Below, one piece after another: positions 50,575-61,540 of a stretch of 64,000 bases of DNA. How positions within the stretch are numbered: the first letter of the stretch is position 1; each line of letters starts with the position of its first letter. Source of the DNA: Monoplex corrugatus. Its lineage: Eukaryota; Mollusca; Gastropoda; Littorinimorpha; Ranellidae. The notes beneath the pieces are model-generated. The model had not been told where the DNA came from and made no database searches. It saw only the letters and a list, made by a program, of their open reading frames with translations. Location: NCBI GenBank assembly GCA_030674185.1, contig CM060312.1, forward strand, positions 3,784,938 through 3,848,937, written 5' to 3'. A program made the position numbers and the translations under genes.

Positions 50575-51070
50575 TGTCATCAGTTGAGTAATTACATTGA
50601 ATTACATTGAAAATGTAGACCTGTATAGTCTGCTGTTACTTAGGTAGTTACATTAAATTACATTGAAAATGTAGACCTGTATAGTCTGCTGTTAGTCAGG
50701 TAGTTACATTGAATTACATTGAAAATGTAGACCTGTATAGTCTGCTGTTAGTCAGGTAGTTACATTGAATTACATTGAAAATGTAGACCTGTATAGTCTG
50801 CTGTTAGTCAGGTAGTTACATTGAATTACATTGAAAATGTAGACCTGTATAGTCTGCTGTTAGTTAGGTAGTTACATTGAATTACATTGAAAATGTAGAC
50901 CTGTATAGTCTGCTGTTAGTTAGGTAGTTACATTGAATTACAATGAAAATGTAGACCTGTATAGTCTGCTGTTAGTTAGGTAGTTACATTGAATTACATT
51001 GAAAAATGTAGACCTGTATTAGTTTTGCTGTTAGTCTGGTAGTTACATTGATTTTACATTGAAAAATTGG
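50575..51070. repeat. 56 bp minisatellite in the WW-splitting intron
   Basis: About nine copies of gttacattgaattacattg, aaaatgtagacctgtatagt and ctgctgttagtcaggta. Diverged copies continue to about 51300 with a ggtctgtttggatttatagt form. Confidence 0.95.
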
Positions 51071-51292
51071 TTCTGTTTGGATTTATAGTCTGCTGTCAAT
51101 TAAGCAGTGTGTATTGAATTACATTGAAAGTTGAGTTGTGGTTGGATTTTTAGTCTGCTGTCAGTTAAGTAGAAACTTTATATTAAATTTCTTTGAAAAT
51201 TTGGTTCCGTTTTGGATTTACAATCTGCTGTCAAACAGGCAGTGTGTATTAATTCATTGAAAGTTGAGGTCTGTTTGGATTTATAGTCTGCA

Positions 51293-51393
51293 TGTCAGTA
51301 GGCAGTGTTCTGTGTTTGATAAAGATGGTCACAATAGTCAGCTGTCAGTAGGCAGTGTTCTGTGTTTGATAAAGATGGTCACAATAGTCAGCT
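51293..51393. repeat. 50 bp direct duplication
   Basis: Two identical copies of gtcagtaggcagtgttctgt followed by gtttgataaagatggtcaca and atagtcagct. Confidence 0.95.
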
Positions 51394-51727
51394 TTAGTCG
51401 TTGTTGGTGAATGTTACTGTGGATTGACTACATTTCCCAAACAGTTCTCTGTGGTGATATGTATGATATTTGGGAATATACATTGTATGTAACTCTACCA
51501 TTTTCCGTACAGTGGCATTTGTCATACATCTAATCTGTTCAGTGGTTGAAACGGTAATGTTTTGAGGTCTTCTGAAGCCTTTGCTTGATAGAGTCGTTTT
51601 GAGGGCTGGGCAAATTCTGGTAAATAACTGTTCATATTATTCTGTGGGTCCGGGTATGGTAGTTGGTTTTACCATCATGATGGAGAGGCAAGGAGTTAAC
51701 ATGAATGTCCATATTGTGTGTTTTCAG

Positions 51728-51786
51728 TCATGTAAACAGACGGACACAATACGAAAACCCGGTGGCAGCAGCAAAGAAGGACGAAG
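51728..51786 (+). CDS. MAGI: MAGI exon: C-terminal half of second WW domain
   Basis: This 59-base exon sits between the acceptor ttttcag (AG at 51726-51727) and the strong donor gtaagt at 51787. Its first base, T, completes the Asp codon opened at 49472-49473. It then reads HVNRRTQYENPVAAAKKDE and ends with one base, G, of the next codon. Asp-His-Val-Asn is the loop before the third strand and the final Pro closes the domain. The second signature Trp of canonical WW domains is Tyr here; an aromatic non-Trp at this place is typical of the second MAGI WW domain, so this is probably not decay. The intron between the two halves is 2254 bases and holds TG, CT and 56 bp repeats. Open frame, matching phases and two consensus splice sites make this call firm. 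Confidence 0.95.
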
Positions 51787-51804
51787 GTAAGTGTCTTTTG
51801 GAGA

Positions 51805-51960
51805 TTCTCTGGCTTTCAACACCGTGCAAAATGCTGCAGAACATGTTTGGCTTTCAACACCGTGCAAAATGCTACAGAACATGTTTGGCTTTCAACACCG
51901 TGCAAAATGCTACAGAACATATTTGGCTTTCAACACCGTGCAAAATGCTACAGAACATAT
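51805..51960. repeat. 38 bp tandem repeat, four copies
   Basis: The unit is tggctttcaacaccgtgcaa followed by aatgctacagaacatgtt. It starts about 20 bases inside the intron after the second WW exon. Confidence 0.96.
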
Positions 51961-52024
51961 TTATGAACAACACCTTCCATACACAACAGAAAATGTTCAT
52001 AGTGTTTGCCAGAATGTGTAACAT

Positions 52025-55000
52025 CCGTACAAACAGAAGTATATTGACTGTGATGATAATAAACATATCAGTACAACAGAAGATATTGACTGTGATGATG
52101 ATAAACATATCAGTACAACAGAAGATTATTGGCTGTGATGATGATAAATATATCTGTACAACAGAAGATATTGACTGATAATAAAATATCAGTACAACAG
52201 AAGATATTGACTGTGATGATGATAAACATATCAGTACAAACAGAAGATATATTGACTGTATGATGATAAACATATCAGTACAACAGAAGATATTGACTGA
52301 TAATAAAATATATCAGTACAACAGAAGATATTGACTGTGATGATAATAAACATATCAGTACAACAGAAGATATTGACTGTGATGATGATAAATATATCAG
52401 TACAACAGAAGATATTGACTGTGATGATGATAAACAATATCAGTACAACAGAAGATATTGGCTGTGATGATGATAAACATATCAGTACAACAGAAGATAT
52501 TGGCTGTGATGATTAAAACATATCAGTACAACAGAAGATATTGACTGTGATGATGATAAACATATCAGTACAACAGAAGATATTGACTGTGATGATGATA
52601 AACATATCAGTACAACAGAAGATATTGACTGATAATAAACATATCAGTACAACAGAAGATATTGGCTGTGATGATGATAAACATATCAGTACAACAGAAG
52701 ATATTGACTGTGATGATGATAAACATATCTGTACAACAGAAGATACTGACTGTGATGATGATAAACATATCTGTACAACAGAAGATACTGACTGTGATGA
52801 TGATAAACATATCTGTACAACAGAAGATACTGACTGTGATGATGATAAACATATCAGTACAACAGAAGATATTGACTGTGATGATAATAAACATATCAGT
52901 ACAACAGAAGATATGACTGTGATGATGATAAACATATCAGTACAACAGAAGATATTGGCTGTGATGATTATAAACATATCAGTACAACAGAAGATATTGG
53001 CTGTGATGATATAAACATATCAGTACAACAGAAGATATTGACTGTGATGATGATAAACATATCAGTACAACAGAAGATATTGACTGATAATAAACATATC
53101 AGTACAACAGAAGATATTGACTGTGATGATGATAAACATATCAGTACAACAGAAGATATTGGCTGTGATGATAATAAACATATCAGTACAACAGAAGATA
53201 TTGACTGTGATGATTATAAACATATCAGTACAACAGAAGATATTGGCTGTGATGATTATAAACATATCAGTACAACAGAAGATATTGACTGATAATAAAC
53301 ATATCAGTACAACAGAAGATATTGGCTGTGATGATTATAAACATATCAGTACAACAGAAGATATTGACTGATAATAAACATATCTGTACAACAGAAGATA
53401 TTGGCTGTGATGATGATAAACATATCAGTACAACAGAAGATATTGACTGATAATAAACATATCAGTACAACAGAAGATATTGACTGTGATGATGATAAAC
53501 ATATCAGTACAACAGAAGATATTGGCTGTGATGATGATAAACATATCTGTACAACAGAAGAATACTGACTGTGATGATGATAAACATATCAGTACAACAG
53601 AAGATATTGACTGTGATGATAATAAACATATCAGTACAACAGAAGATACTGACTGTGATGATGATAAACATATCAGTACAACAGAAGATATTGGCTGTGA
53701 TGATTATAAACATATCAGTACAACAGAAGATATTGGCTGTGATGATAATAAACATATCAGTACAACAGAAGATATTGACTGTGATGATGATAAACATATC
53801 AGTACAACAGAAGATATTGACTGATAATAAACATATCAGTACAACAGAAGATATTGACTGTGATGATGATAAACATATCAGTACAACAGAAGATATTGGC
53901 TGTGATGATAATAAACATATCAGTACAACAGAAGATATTGACTGTGATGATTATAAACATATCAGTACAACAGAAGATATTGGCTGTGATGATTATAAAC
54001 ATATCAGTACAACAGAAGATATTGACTGATAATAAACATATCAGTACAACAGAAGATATTGGCTGTGATGATTATAAAACATATCAGTACAACAGAAGAT
54101 ATTGACTGATAATAAACATATCTGTACAACAGAAGATATTGGCTGTGATGATGATAAACATATCAGTACAACAGAAGATATTGACTGATAATAAACATAT
54201 CAGTACAACAGAAGATATTGACTGTGATGATGATAAACATATCAGTACAACAGAAGATATTGGCTGTGATGATGATAAACATATCTGTACAACAGAAGAT
54301 ATTGACTGTGATGATGATAAACATATCAGTACAACAGAAGATATTGACTGTGATGGTGATAAACATATCAGTACAACAGAAGATATTGACTGTGATGATG
54401 ATAAACATATCAGTACAACAGAAGATATTGGCTGTGATGATGATAAACATATCTGTACAACAGAAGATACTGACTGTGATGATGATAAACATATCAGTAC
54501 AACAGAAGATATTGACTGATGATGATGATAAACATATCAGTACAACAGAAGATATTGGCTGTGATGGTGATAAATATATCAGTACAACAGAAGATATTGG
54601 CTGTGATGATGATAAACATATCAGTACAACAGAAGATATTGACTGATAATAAACATATCAGTACAACAGAAGATATTGACTGATAATAAACATATCAGTA
54701 CAACAGAAGATATTGACTGTGATGATGATAAACATATCAGTACTACAGAAGATATTGACTGATAATAAACATATCAGTACAACAGAAGATATTGACTGTG
54801 ATGATGATAAACATATCTGTACAACAGAAGATATTGGCTGTGATGATGATAAACATATCAGTACAACAGAAGATATTGACTGTGATGATGATAAACATAT
54901 CTGTACAACAGAAGATATTGACTGTGATGATGATAAACATATCAGTACAACAGAAGATATTGACTGTGATGATGATAAACATATCTGTACAACAGAAGAT

Positions 55001-58000
55001 ATTGACTGTGATGATGATAAAACATATCTGTACAACAGAAGATATTGACTGATAATAAACATATCAGTACAACAGAAGATATTGGCTGTGATGATGATAA
55101 ACATATCAGTACAACAGAAGATACTGACTGTGATGGTGATAAACATATCAGTACAACAGAAGATATTGACTGTGATGATGATAAACATATCAGTACAACA
55201 GAAGATATTGGCTGTGATGATGATAAACATATCAGTACAACAGAAGATATTGACTGTGATGATGATAAACATATCAGTACAACAGAAGATATTGACTGTG
55301 ATGATAATAAACATATCAGTACAACAGAAGATATTGGCTGTGATGATGATAAACATATCAGTACAACAGAAGATATTGGCTGTGATGATGATAAACATAT
55401 CAGTACAACAGAAGATATTGACTGTGATGATGATAAACATATCAGTACAACAGAAGATATTGACTGATGATAAACATATCTGTACAACAGAAGATATTGA
55501 CTGATGATAAACATATCAGTACAACAGAAGATATTGACTGATGATAAACATATCAGTACAACAGAAGATATTGACTGATGATAAACATATCAGTACAACA
55601 GAAGATATTGACTGTGATGATGATAAACATATCTGTACAACAGAAGATATTGGCTGTGATGATGATAAACATATCAGTACAACAGAAGATATTGGCTGAT
55701 GATGATGATAAACATATCAGTACAACAGAAGATATTGACTGATGATAAACATATCAGTACAACAGAAGATATTGACTGATGATAAACATATCAGTACAAC
55801 AGAAGATACTGACTGTGATGATGATAAACATATCTGTACAACAGAAGATATTGACTGATGATAAACATATCTGTACAACAGAAGATATTGGCTGTGATGA
55901 TGATAAACATATCAGTACAACAGAAGATATTGACTGATAATAAACATATCAGTACAACAGAAGATATTGACTGATAATAAACATATCAGTACAACAGAAG
56001 ATATTGGCTGTGATGATGATAAACATATCAGTACAACAGAAGATATTGACTGATAATAAACATATCAGTACAACAGAAGATATTGACTGATGATAACATA
56101 TCTGTACAACAGAAGATATTGGCTGTGATGATGATAAACATATCAGTACAACAGAAGATATTGACTGATAATAAACATATCAGTACAACAGAAGATATTG
56201 ACTGATGATAAACATATCAGTACAACAGAAGATATTGGCTGTGATGGTGATAAACATATCAGTACAACAGAAGATATTGACTGTGATGATGATAAACATA
56301 TCAGTACAACAGAAGATATTGACTGATGATAAACATATCAGTACAACAGAAGATATTGGCTGTGATGATTATAAACATATCAGTACAACAGAAGATATTG
56401 GCTGTGATGATTATAAACATATCAGTACAACAGAAGATATTGGCTGTGATGATGATAAACATATCAGTACAACAGAAGATATTGGCTGTGATGATAATAA
56501 ACATATCAGTGCAACAGAAGATATTGACTGATAATAAACATATCAGTACAACAGAAGATATTGGCTGTGATGATTATAAACATATCAGTACAACAGAAGA
56601 TATTGGCTGTGATGATGATAAACATATCAGTACAACAGAAGATATTGACTGTGATGATTATAAACATATCAGTACAACAGAAGATATTGGCTGTGATGAT
56701 GATAAACATATCAGTACAACAGAAGATATTGACTGTGATGATAATAAACATATCAGTACAACAGAAGATATTGACTGATAATAAACATATCAGTACAACA
56801 GAAGATATTGACTGTGATGATGATAAACATATCAGTACAACAGAAGATATTGACTGATAATAAACATATCAGTACAACAGAAGATATTGGCTGTGATGAT
56901 TATAAACATATCAGTACAACAGAAGATATTGGCTGTGATGGTGATAAACATATCAGTACAACAGAAGATATTGACTGTGATGGTGATAAACATATCAGTA
57001 CAACAGAAGATATTGGCTGTGATGATGATAAACATATCAGTACAACAGAAGATACTGACTGTGATGATAATAAACATATCAGTACAACAGAAGATATTGG
57101 CTGTGATGGTGATAAACATATCAGTACAACAGAAGATATTGACTGTGATGATAATAAACATATCAGTACAACAGAAGATATTGACTGATAATAAACATAT
57201 CAGTACAACAGAAGATATTGGCTGTGATGATGATAAACATATCAGTACAACAGAAGATACTGACTGTGATGGTGATAAACATATCAGTACAACAGAAGAT
57301 ATTGACTGTGATGATAATAAACATATCAGTACAACAGAAGATACTGACTGTGATGATGATAAACATATCTGTACAACAGAAGATATTGACTGATGATAAA
57401 CATATCAGTACAACAGAAGATATTGGCTGTGATGATGATAAACATATCAGTACAACAGAAGATATTGACTGATGATAAACATATCAGTACAACAGAAGAT
57501 ATTGGCTGTGATGATGATAAACATATCAGTACAACAGAAGATATTGGCTGTGATGATGATAAACATATCAGTACAACAGAAGATATTGACTGATAATAAA
57601 CATATCAGTACAACAGAAGATATTGACTGATAATAAACATATCAGTACAACAGAAGATATTGACTGTGATGATGATAAATATATCAGTACAACAGAAGAT
57701 ATTGACTGTGATGATGATAAACATATCAGTACAACAGAAGATATTGGCTGTGATGATGATAAACATATCAGTACAACAGAAGATATTGACTGATAATAAA
57801 CATATCAGTACAACAGAAGATATTGACTGTGATGATGATAAACATATCAGTACAACAGAAGATATTGACTGATAATAAACATATCAGTACAACAGAAGAT
57901 ATTGGCTGTGATGATGATAAACATATCAGTACAACAGAAGATATTGGCTGTGATGGTGATAAACATATCAGTACAACAGAAGATATTGGCTGTGATGATG

Positions 58001-59215
58001 ATAAACATATCAGTACAACAGAAGATATTGACTGTGATGGTGATAAACATATCAGTACAACAGAAGATATTGGCTGTGATGATGATAAACATATCAGTAC
58101 AACAGAAGATATTGGCTGTGATGATTATAAACATATCTGTACAACAGAAGATATTGGCTGTGATGATTATAAACATATCAGTACAACAGAAGATATTGAC
58201 TGTGATGATGATAAACATATCTGTACAACAGAAGATATTGACTGATAATAAACATATCAGTACAACAGAAGATATTGACTGTGATGATGATAAACATATC
58301 AGTACAACAGAAGATATTGACTGTGATGATTATAAACATATCAGTACAACAGAAGATATTGGCTGTGATGATTATAAACATATCAGTACAACAGAAGATA
58401 TTGACTGTGATGATTATAAACATATCAGTACAACAGAAGATATTGGCTGTGATGATTATAAACATATCAGTACAACAGAAGATATTGGCTGTGATGATTA
58501 TAAACATATCAGTACAACAGAAGATATTGGCTGTGATGATTATAAACATATCAGTACAACAGAAGATATTGACTGATAATAAACATATCAGTACAACAGA
58601 AGATATTGACTGTGATGATTATAAACATATCAGTACAACAGAAGATATTGGCTGTGATGATTATAAACATATCAGTACAACAGAAGATATTGGCTGTGAT
58701 GGTGATAAACATATCAGTACAACAGAAGATATTGGCTGTGATGATTATAAACATATCAGTACAACAGAAGATATTGGCTGTGATGATTATAAACATATCT
58801 GTACAACAGAAGATATTGGCTGTGATGGTGATAAACATATCAGTACAACAGAAGATATTGACTGTGATGATGATAAACATATCAGTACAACAGAAGATAT
58901 TGACTGTGATGATGATAAACATATCAGTACAACAGAAGATACTGACTGATAATAAACATATCAGTACAACAGAAGATATTGACTGTGATGATGATAAACA
59001 TATCTGTACAACAGAAGATATTGACTGTGATGATGATAAACATATCAGTACAACAGAAGATATTGACTGATGATGATGATAAACATATCTGTACAACAGA
59101 AGATATTGACTGTGATGATGATAAACATATCAGTACAACAGAAGATATTGACTGATGATAAATATATGGGTACAACAGAAGATATTGGCTGTGATGATGA
59201 ATCATACCAGTACAA
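52025..59215. repeat. 42/37 bp minisatellite, 7.2 kb
   Basis: Roughly 175 copies of tgactgtgatgatgataaac followed by atatcagtacaacagaagat and at. A 37-base form has tgactgataataaac instead. Point variants (gactg/ggctg, gatgat/gataat/gattat/gatggt, atcagt/atctgt) recur in blocks. The 42-base form keeps frame and lacks stops in several frames, so many open frames appear and end at the 37-base copies. A stretch near 53040-53560 recurs about 737 bases later in the same variant order. Confidence 0.97.
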
Positions 59216-59288
59216 CATTAAAACAGTCTCAAAAGTTAGGAAAGACTATGGGCAGAAATGTTTTGACTGTAGAAAGTACACAGAAAAT

Positions 59289-59846
59289 GTGTACATGTAT
59301 GGGTGTTTCATGCGTATGTTTCTTTGTCGTTAACAAGGCATGTATGATGTTGTGTTGTGATGTGCAGTAAAAGACGGGCGGTTACCCCAGGGCCTTGAAG
59401 ACTGTGGATTTGTGTACATGTATGGGTGTTTTGTGTGTATAACAGATCAGTCACAATGCTTATGTATGATTTTGTGCAGTGAACAGGCAGTTCTCCAGGG
59501 CCTTGAAGACTGTGGATTTGTGTACATGTATGGGTGTTTTGTGTGTATAACAGATTAGTCACAATGCTTATGTATGATATTGTGCAGTGAACAGGCAGTT
59601 ACTCAAGGGCCTTGAAGACTGTGGATTTGTGTACATGTATGGGCGTTTTGTATGTATAACAGGTCAGTCACAATGTGTATGATGTTGTGTTGTGATGTGC
59701 AGAAGACATGAATGGCACAGGTAGTTACCCCAGGACCTTGAAGCCCTCAGATCTGTCCACTTAATGTGTACATGTATGGGTTTTCATAATGTTGTTTTGT
59801 ATCACTGACAGTGCATATATGCATGATATTGTGTTGTGATGTGCAG
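59289..59846 (+). repeat. Four diverged tandem copies of the exon 5' part and its acceptor
   Basis: Units of about 109-136 bases each contain gtgtacatgtatgggtgtt, a gtgatgtgcag-like acceptor and a piece resembling the start of the exon at 59847. Exon-like pieces begin at 59368, 59480, 59588 and 59703. The first three carry the shared cttgaag segment but have stops or changes near the start. The fourth closely matches the exon through ctgtccac and then ends in TAA. Order of similarity to the real exon increases toward it, as expected if unequal exchange spread outward from the exon. Confidence 0.8.
59703..59764 (+). pseudogene. Partial MAGI exon copy ending in an in-frame stop
   Basis: This piece follows AG at 59701-59702. 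Read in the phase left by the exon at 51786, it gives Glu, then DMNGTGSYPRTLKPSDLST and a TAA stop at 59762-59764. It therefore differs from the real exon by few residues and stops after 19 complete codons. It also holds a donor-like CAG|gtagtt after its first 18 bases (59703-59720), where the real exon has CAGgcagtt. It could be a dead copy, an alternative terminal exon truncating the protein after the WW domain, or an 18-base in-frame cassette. Sequence alone cannot decide, and dead copy is the default. Confidence 0.55.
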
Positions 59847-59960
59847 AAGACATGAATGGCACAGGCAGTTATACCAGGGCCTTGAAGCCCTCAGACCTGT
59901 CCACACAACGCTCCGTTAGTGACAACAGTATGAACATGAATGGAGGCATCTCAAGGCCAG
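59847..59960 (+). CDS. MAGI: Probable next MAGI exon, linker after the WW domain
   Basis: This is a 114-base segment, exactly 38 codons, between gtgcag (AG at 59845-59846) and CAG|gtagcc. It is phase 1 at both ends. The G left at 51786 plus AA gives Glu, followed by a stop-free peptide starting DMNGTGSYTRALKPSDLST and ending SMNMNGGISRP plus G. It is rich in Ser, Asn and Gly and has no recognisable domain, as expected for the disordered linker between the second WW domain and the next PDZ domain of MAGI. Frame compatibility across an ~8 kb intron and good donor context support it. Against it, the acceptor has a poor pyrimidine tract and the segment lies among partial tandem copies of itself (59289-60361). 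Any of those could confuse splicing, or the segment could be non-coding repeat that is open by chance. Confidence 0.62.
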
Positions 59961-60361
59961 GTAGCCCTCTGTCTGTCTGTCTGTCTGACTGTCTGTCTGT
60001 TCTGTCTGTCTCTGTTAGTGACAACAGTATGAACATGAATGGAGGCATCTCAAGGCCAGGTAGCCCTCTGTCTGTCTGTCTGTCTGTCTGACTGTCTGTC
60101 TGTTCTGTCTGTCTCTGTTAGTGACAACAGTATGAACATGAATGGAGGCATCTCAAGGCCAGGTAGCCCTCTGTCTGTCTGTCTGTCTGACTGTCTGTCT
60201 GTTCTGTCTGTCTCTGTTAGTGACAACAGTATGAACATGAATGGAGGCATCTCAAGGCCAGGTTAGTCCTCTGTCTGTCTGTCTGTCTGACTGTCTGTCT
60301 GTTCTGTCTGTCTCTGTTAGTGACAACAGTATGAACATTAATGGAGGCATCTCAAGGCCAG
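59920..60361 (+). repeat. Five tandem copies of the exon 3' part and its donor (99-103 bp)
   Basis: A 41-base segment starting tgacaacagtatgaacatg and ending at CAG before gt occurs at 59920-59960 (inside the exon), 60019-60059, 60122-60162, 60221-60261 and 60321-60361. All are nearly identical; the last has one changed base in the Met-Asn part. Between them are CTGT-rich spacers of about 58-62 bases ending ctctgttag. Each downstream copy therefore has a strong pyrimidine tract plus AG before it and CAG|gtagcc or CAG|gttagt after it. Decayed copies follow near 60452 and 60550. The segment length, 41, is not a multiple of three, and inclusion after the exon at 59960 would hit a TGA almost at once. 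Confidence 0.85.
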
Positions 60362-61540
60362 GTTAGCCCTCTGTCTGTCTGTCTGTCTGTCTGTGTCCTG
60401 CCTGTACTGCCTTTGTCTGTATGTTGGTCTGTCTGTTCATCTGCCTGTATGTGACAATAGCATAAATGTGAATGGAGGCAGGTTTTGGCAGGTTTGTCCT
60501 GTTTGTCTGTCTCTCTGTCTGCCTGCCTGTCTGTCTGCCCTGTCTCTAACTGTGACAACAAACACCATTAACATTGATAGGGTTGGGGGTGGGGTCCTTT
60601 GTAGGACAAGTCTGCCATGCCATGCCCTCCCTCACCCTACTGTCTCTGTCCTTAGTTTTCAGTCTTCCTTTTCAAAAGAAAAAATTAAGAGGGATTGTTG
60701 CATATTGACTGGATAGAGGTCTCTGTGTATGTCTGTCAGTGAAAAAAAAAAGGTGTGAACAAGATTTTATCCGCTCTCTATAGGCAGGTCTTTACCAAGT
60801 TGAGTTCAAAGCTGTGAACTGTTCAGGAGTTGTAGAAACATCAGCTTGGAATGTCAAGCTCTTTGGTCAGAGTCACACAGACCAAAAAGTGCCTAAAATA
60901 GCACTTTTTCGGAAATCTTGTAAAATCCCTTCGACTGTTTCGGCCTTCGACCTTTGTCTCAAATACATGTCAAGTTTTATATCAACACAAGCTTCATCCT
61001 GGTCTTAGCAACCCGGAGAAGAACAAAGTTGGGATTTTCTGTTATAGTTTTTTGTTTTTTTTTAATCAAAGGGAGATTGTTAAAATGGCTTGACTATCTT
61101 GTTTTTCTGTCATATTTCAGTCCTGTGGTAGAGCGAGTAAATGTTCTTTCTAATCAGCTGTTTTCATGCTTGTGGTGCCAAGAGAAAGCATTGTATAACA
61201 AGGGAAGTAAACAGGGAAGAAGTGTATACATTTGTGTGATAGTGTATCGCTCCCCTTGGGCGTCAGTGTAACTGCTGTGATGCCATGCTGGAAGGTGGGA
61301 TCTTCAGTGATGGTGTATGTGCAAATATTTCATACTGTGAAAGGATAGCCCACAAGTTTCATTAGCTGCCTCGTAGGATCAAGATTTACCCTGATAACGT
61401 CTTTGCCTCTGTCACTGCAGTCTGTGTGGAACGAATTTGTGTTAATTTGAAATCGCACTCTCTTTCTTTCCATCTTTCCCTCCTCTTTGGTCTTTTCCCC
61501 ATCTGTGTTTTTCTTCCCTCTCTTTGTTTTTCTTTGATTC
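60362..61540 (+). other. Intron-like sequence after the exon repeats
   Basis: CTGT/CTGC-rich sequence continues to about 60550, with decayed copies of the 41-base segment. From 60560 to 61540 the sequence is mostly unique. An open frame at 60814-61008 has no recognisable domain and no convincing splice sites. I see no MAGI PDZ coding sequence here. Confidence 0.5.

Larger units (their letters stand above)
49474..51727 (+). other. MAGI intron splitting the WW domain
   Basis: This is a GT-AG intron of 2254 bases. It starts gtgagt and ends ttttcag, and carries a TG-rich tract (49541-50052), a CT tract (50057-50130), an otherwise unique part (50131-50575), a 56 bp tandem array (50575-51070), its decayed continuation (to about 51300), and a 50 bp direct duplication (51293-51393). 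The last ~330 bases before the acceptor are unique. Confidence 0.9.
51787..59846 (+). other. MAGI intron filled by a 7.2 kb minisatellite
   Basis: This inferred intron starts gtaagt and, if the exon at 59847 is real, ends gtgcag. Nearly all of it is tandem repeat: four 38 bp units immediately after the donor (51805-51960), the 42/37 bp array (52025-59215), then diverged partial copies of the next exon (59289-59766). Confidence 0.6.

Noticed and set aside
52541..58949. Repeated 14-residue Asp/His/Ile-rich peptides suggesting a repeat protein
   Set aside because: The 42 bp unit keeps frame by length only. The 37 bp copies break the frame every few units, and other frames and the opposite strand are open as well.
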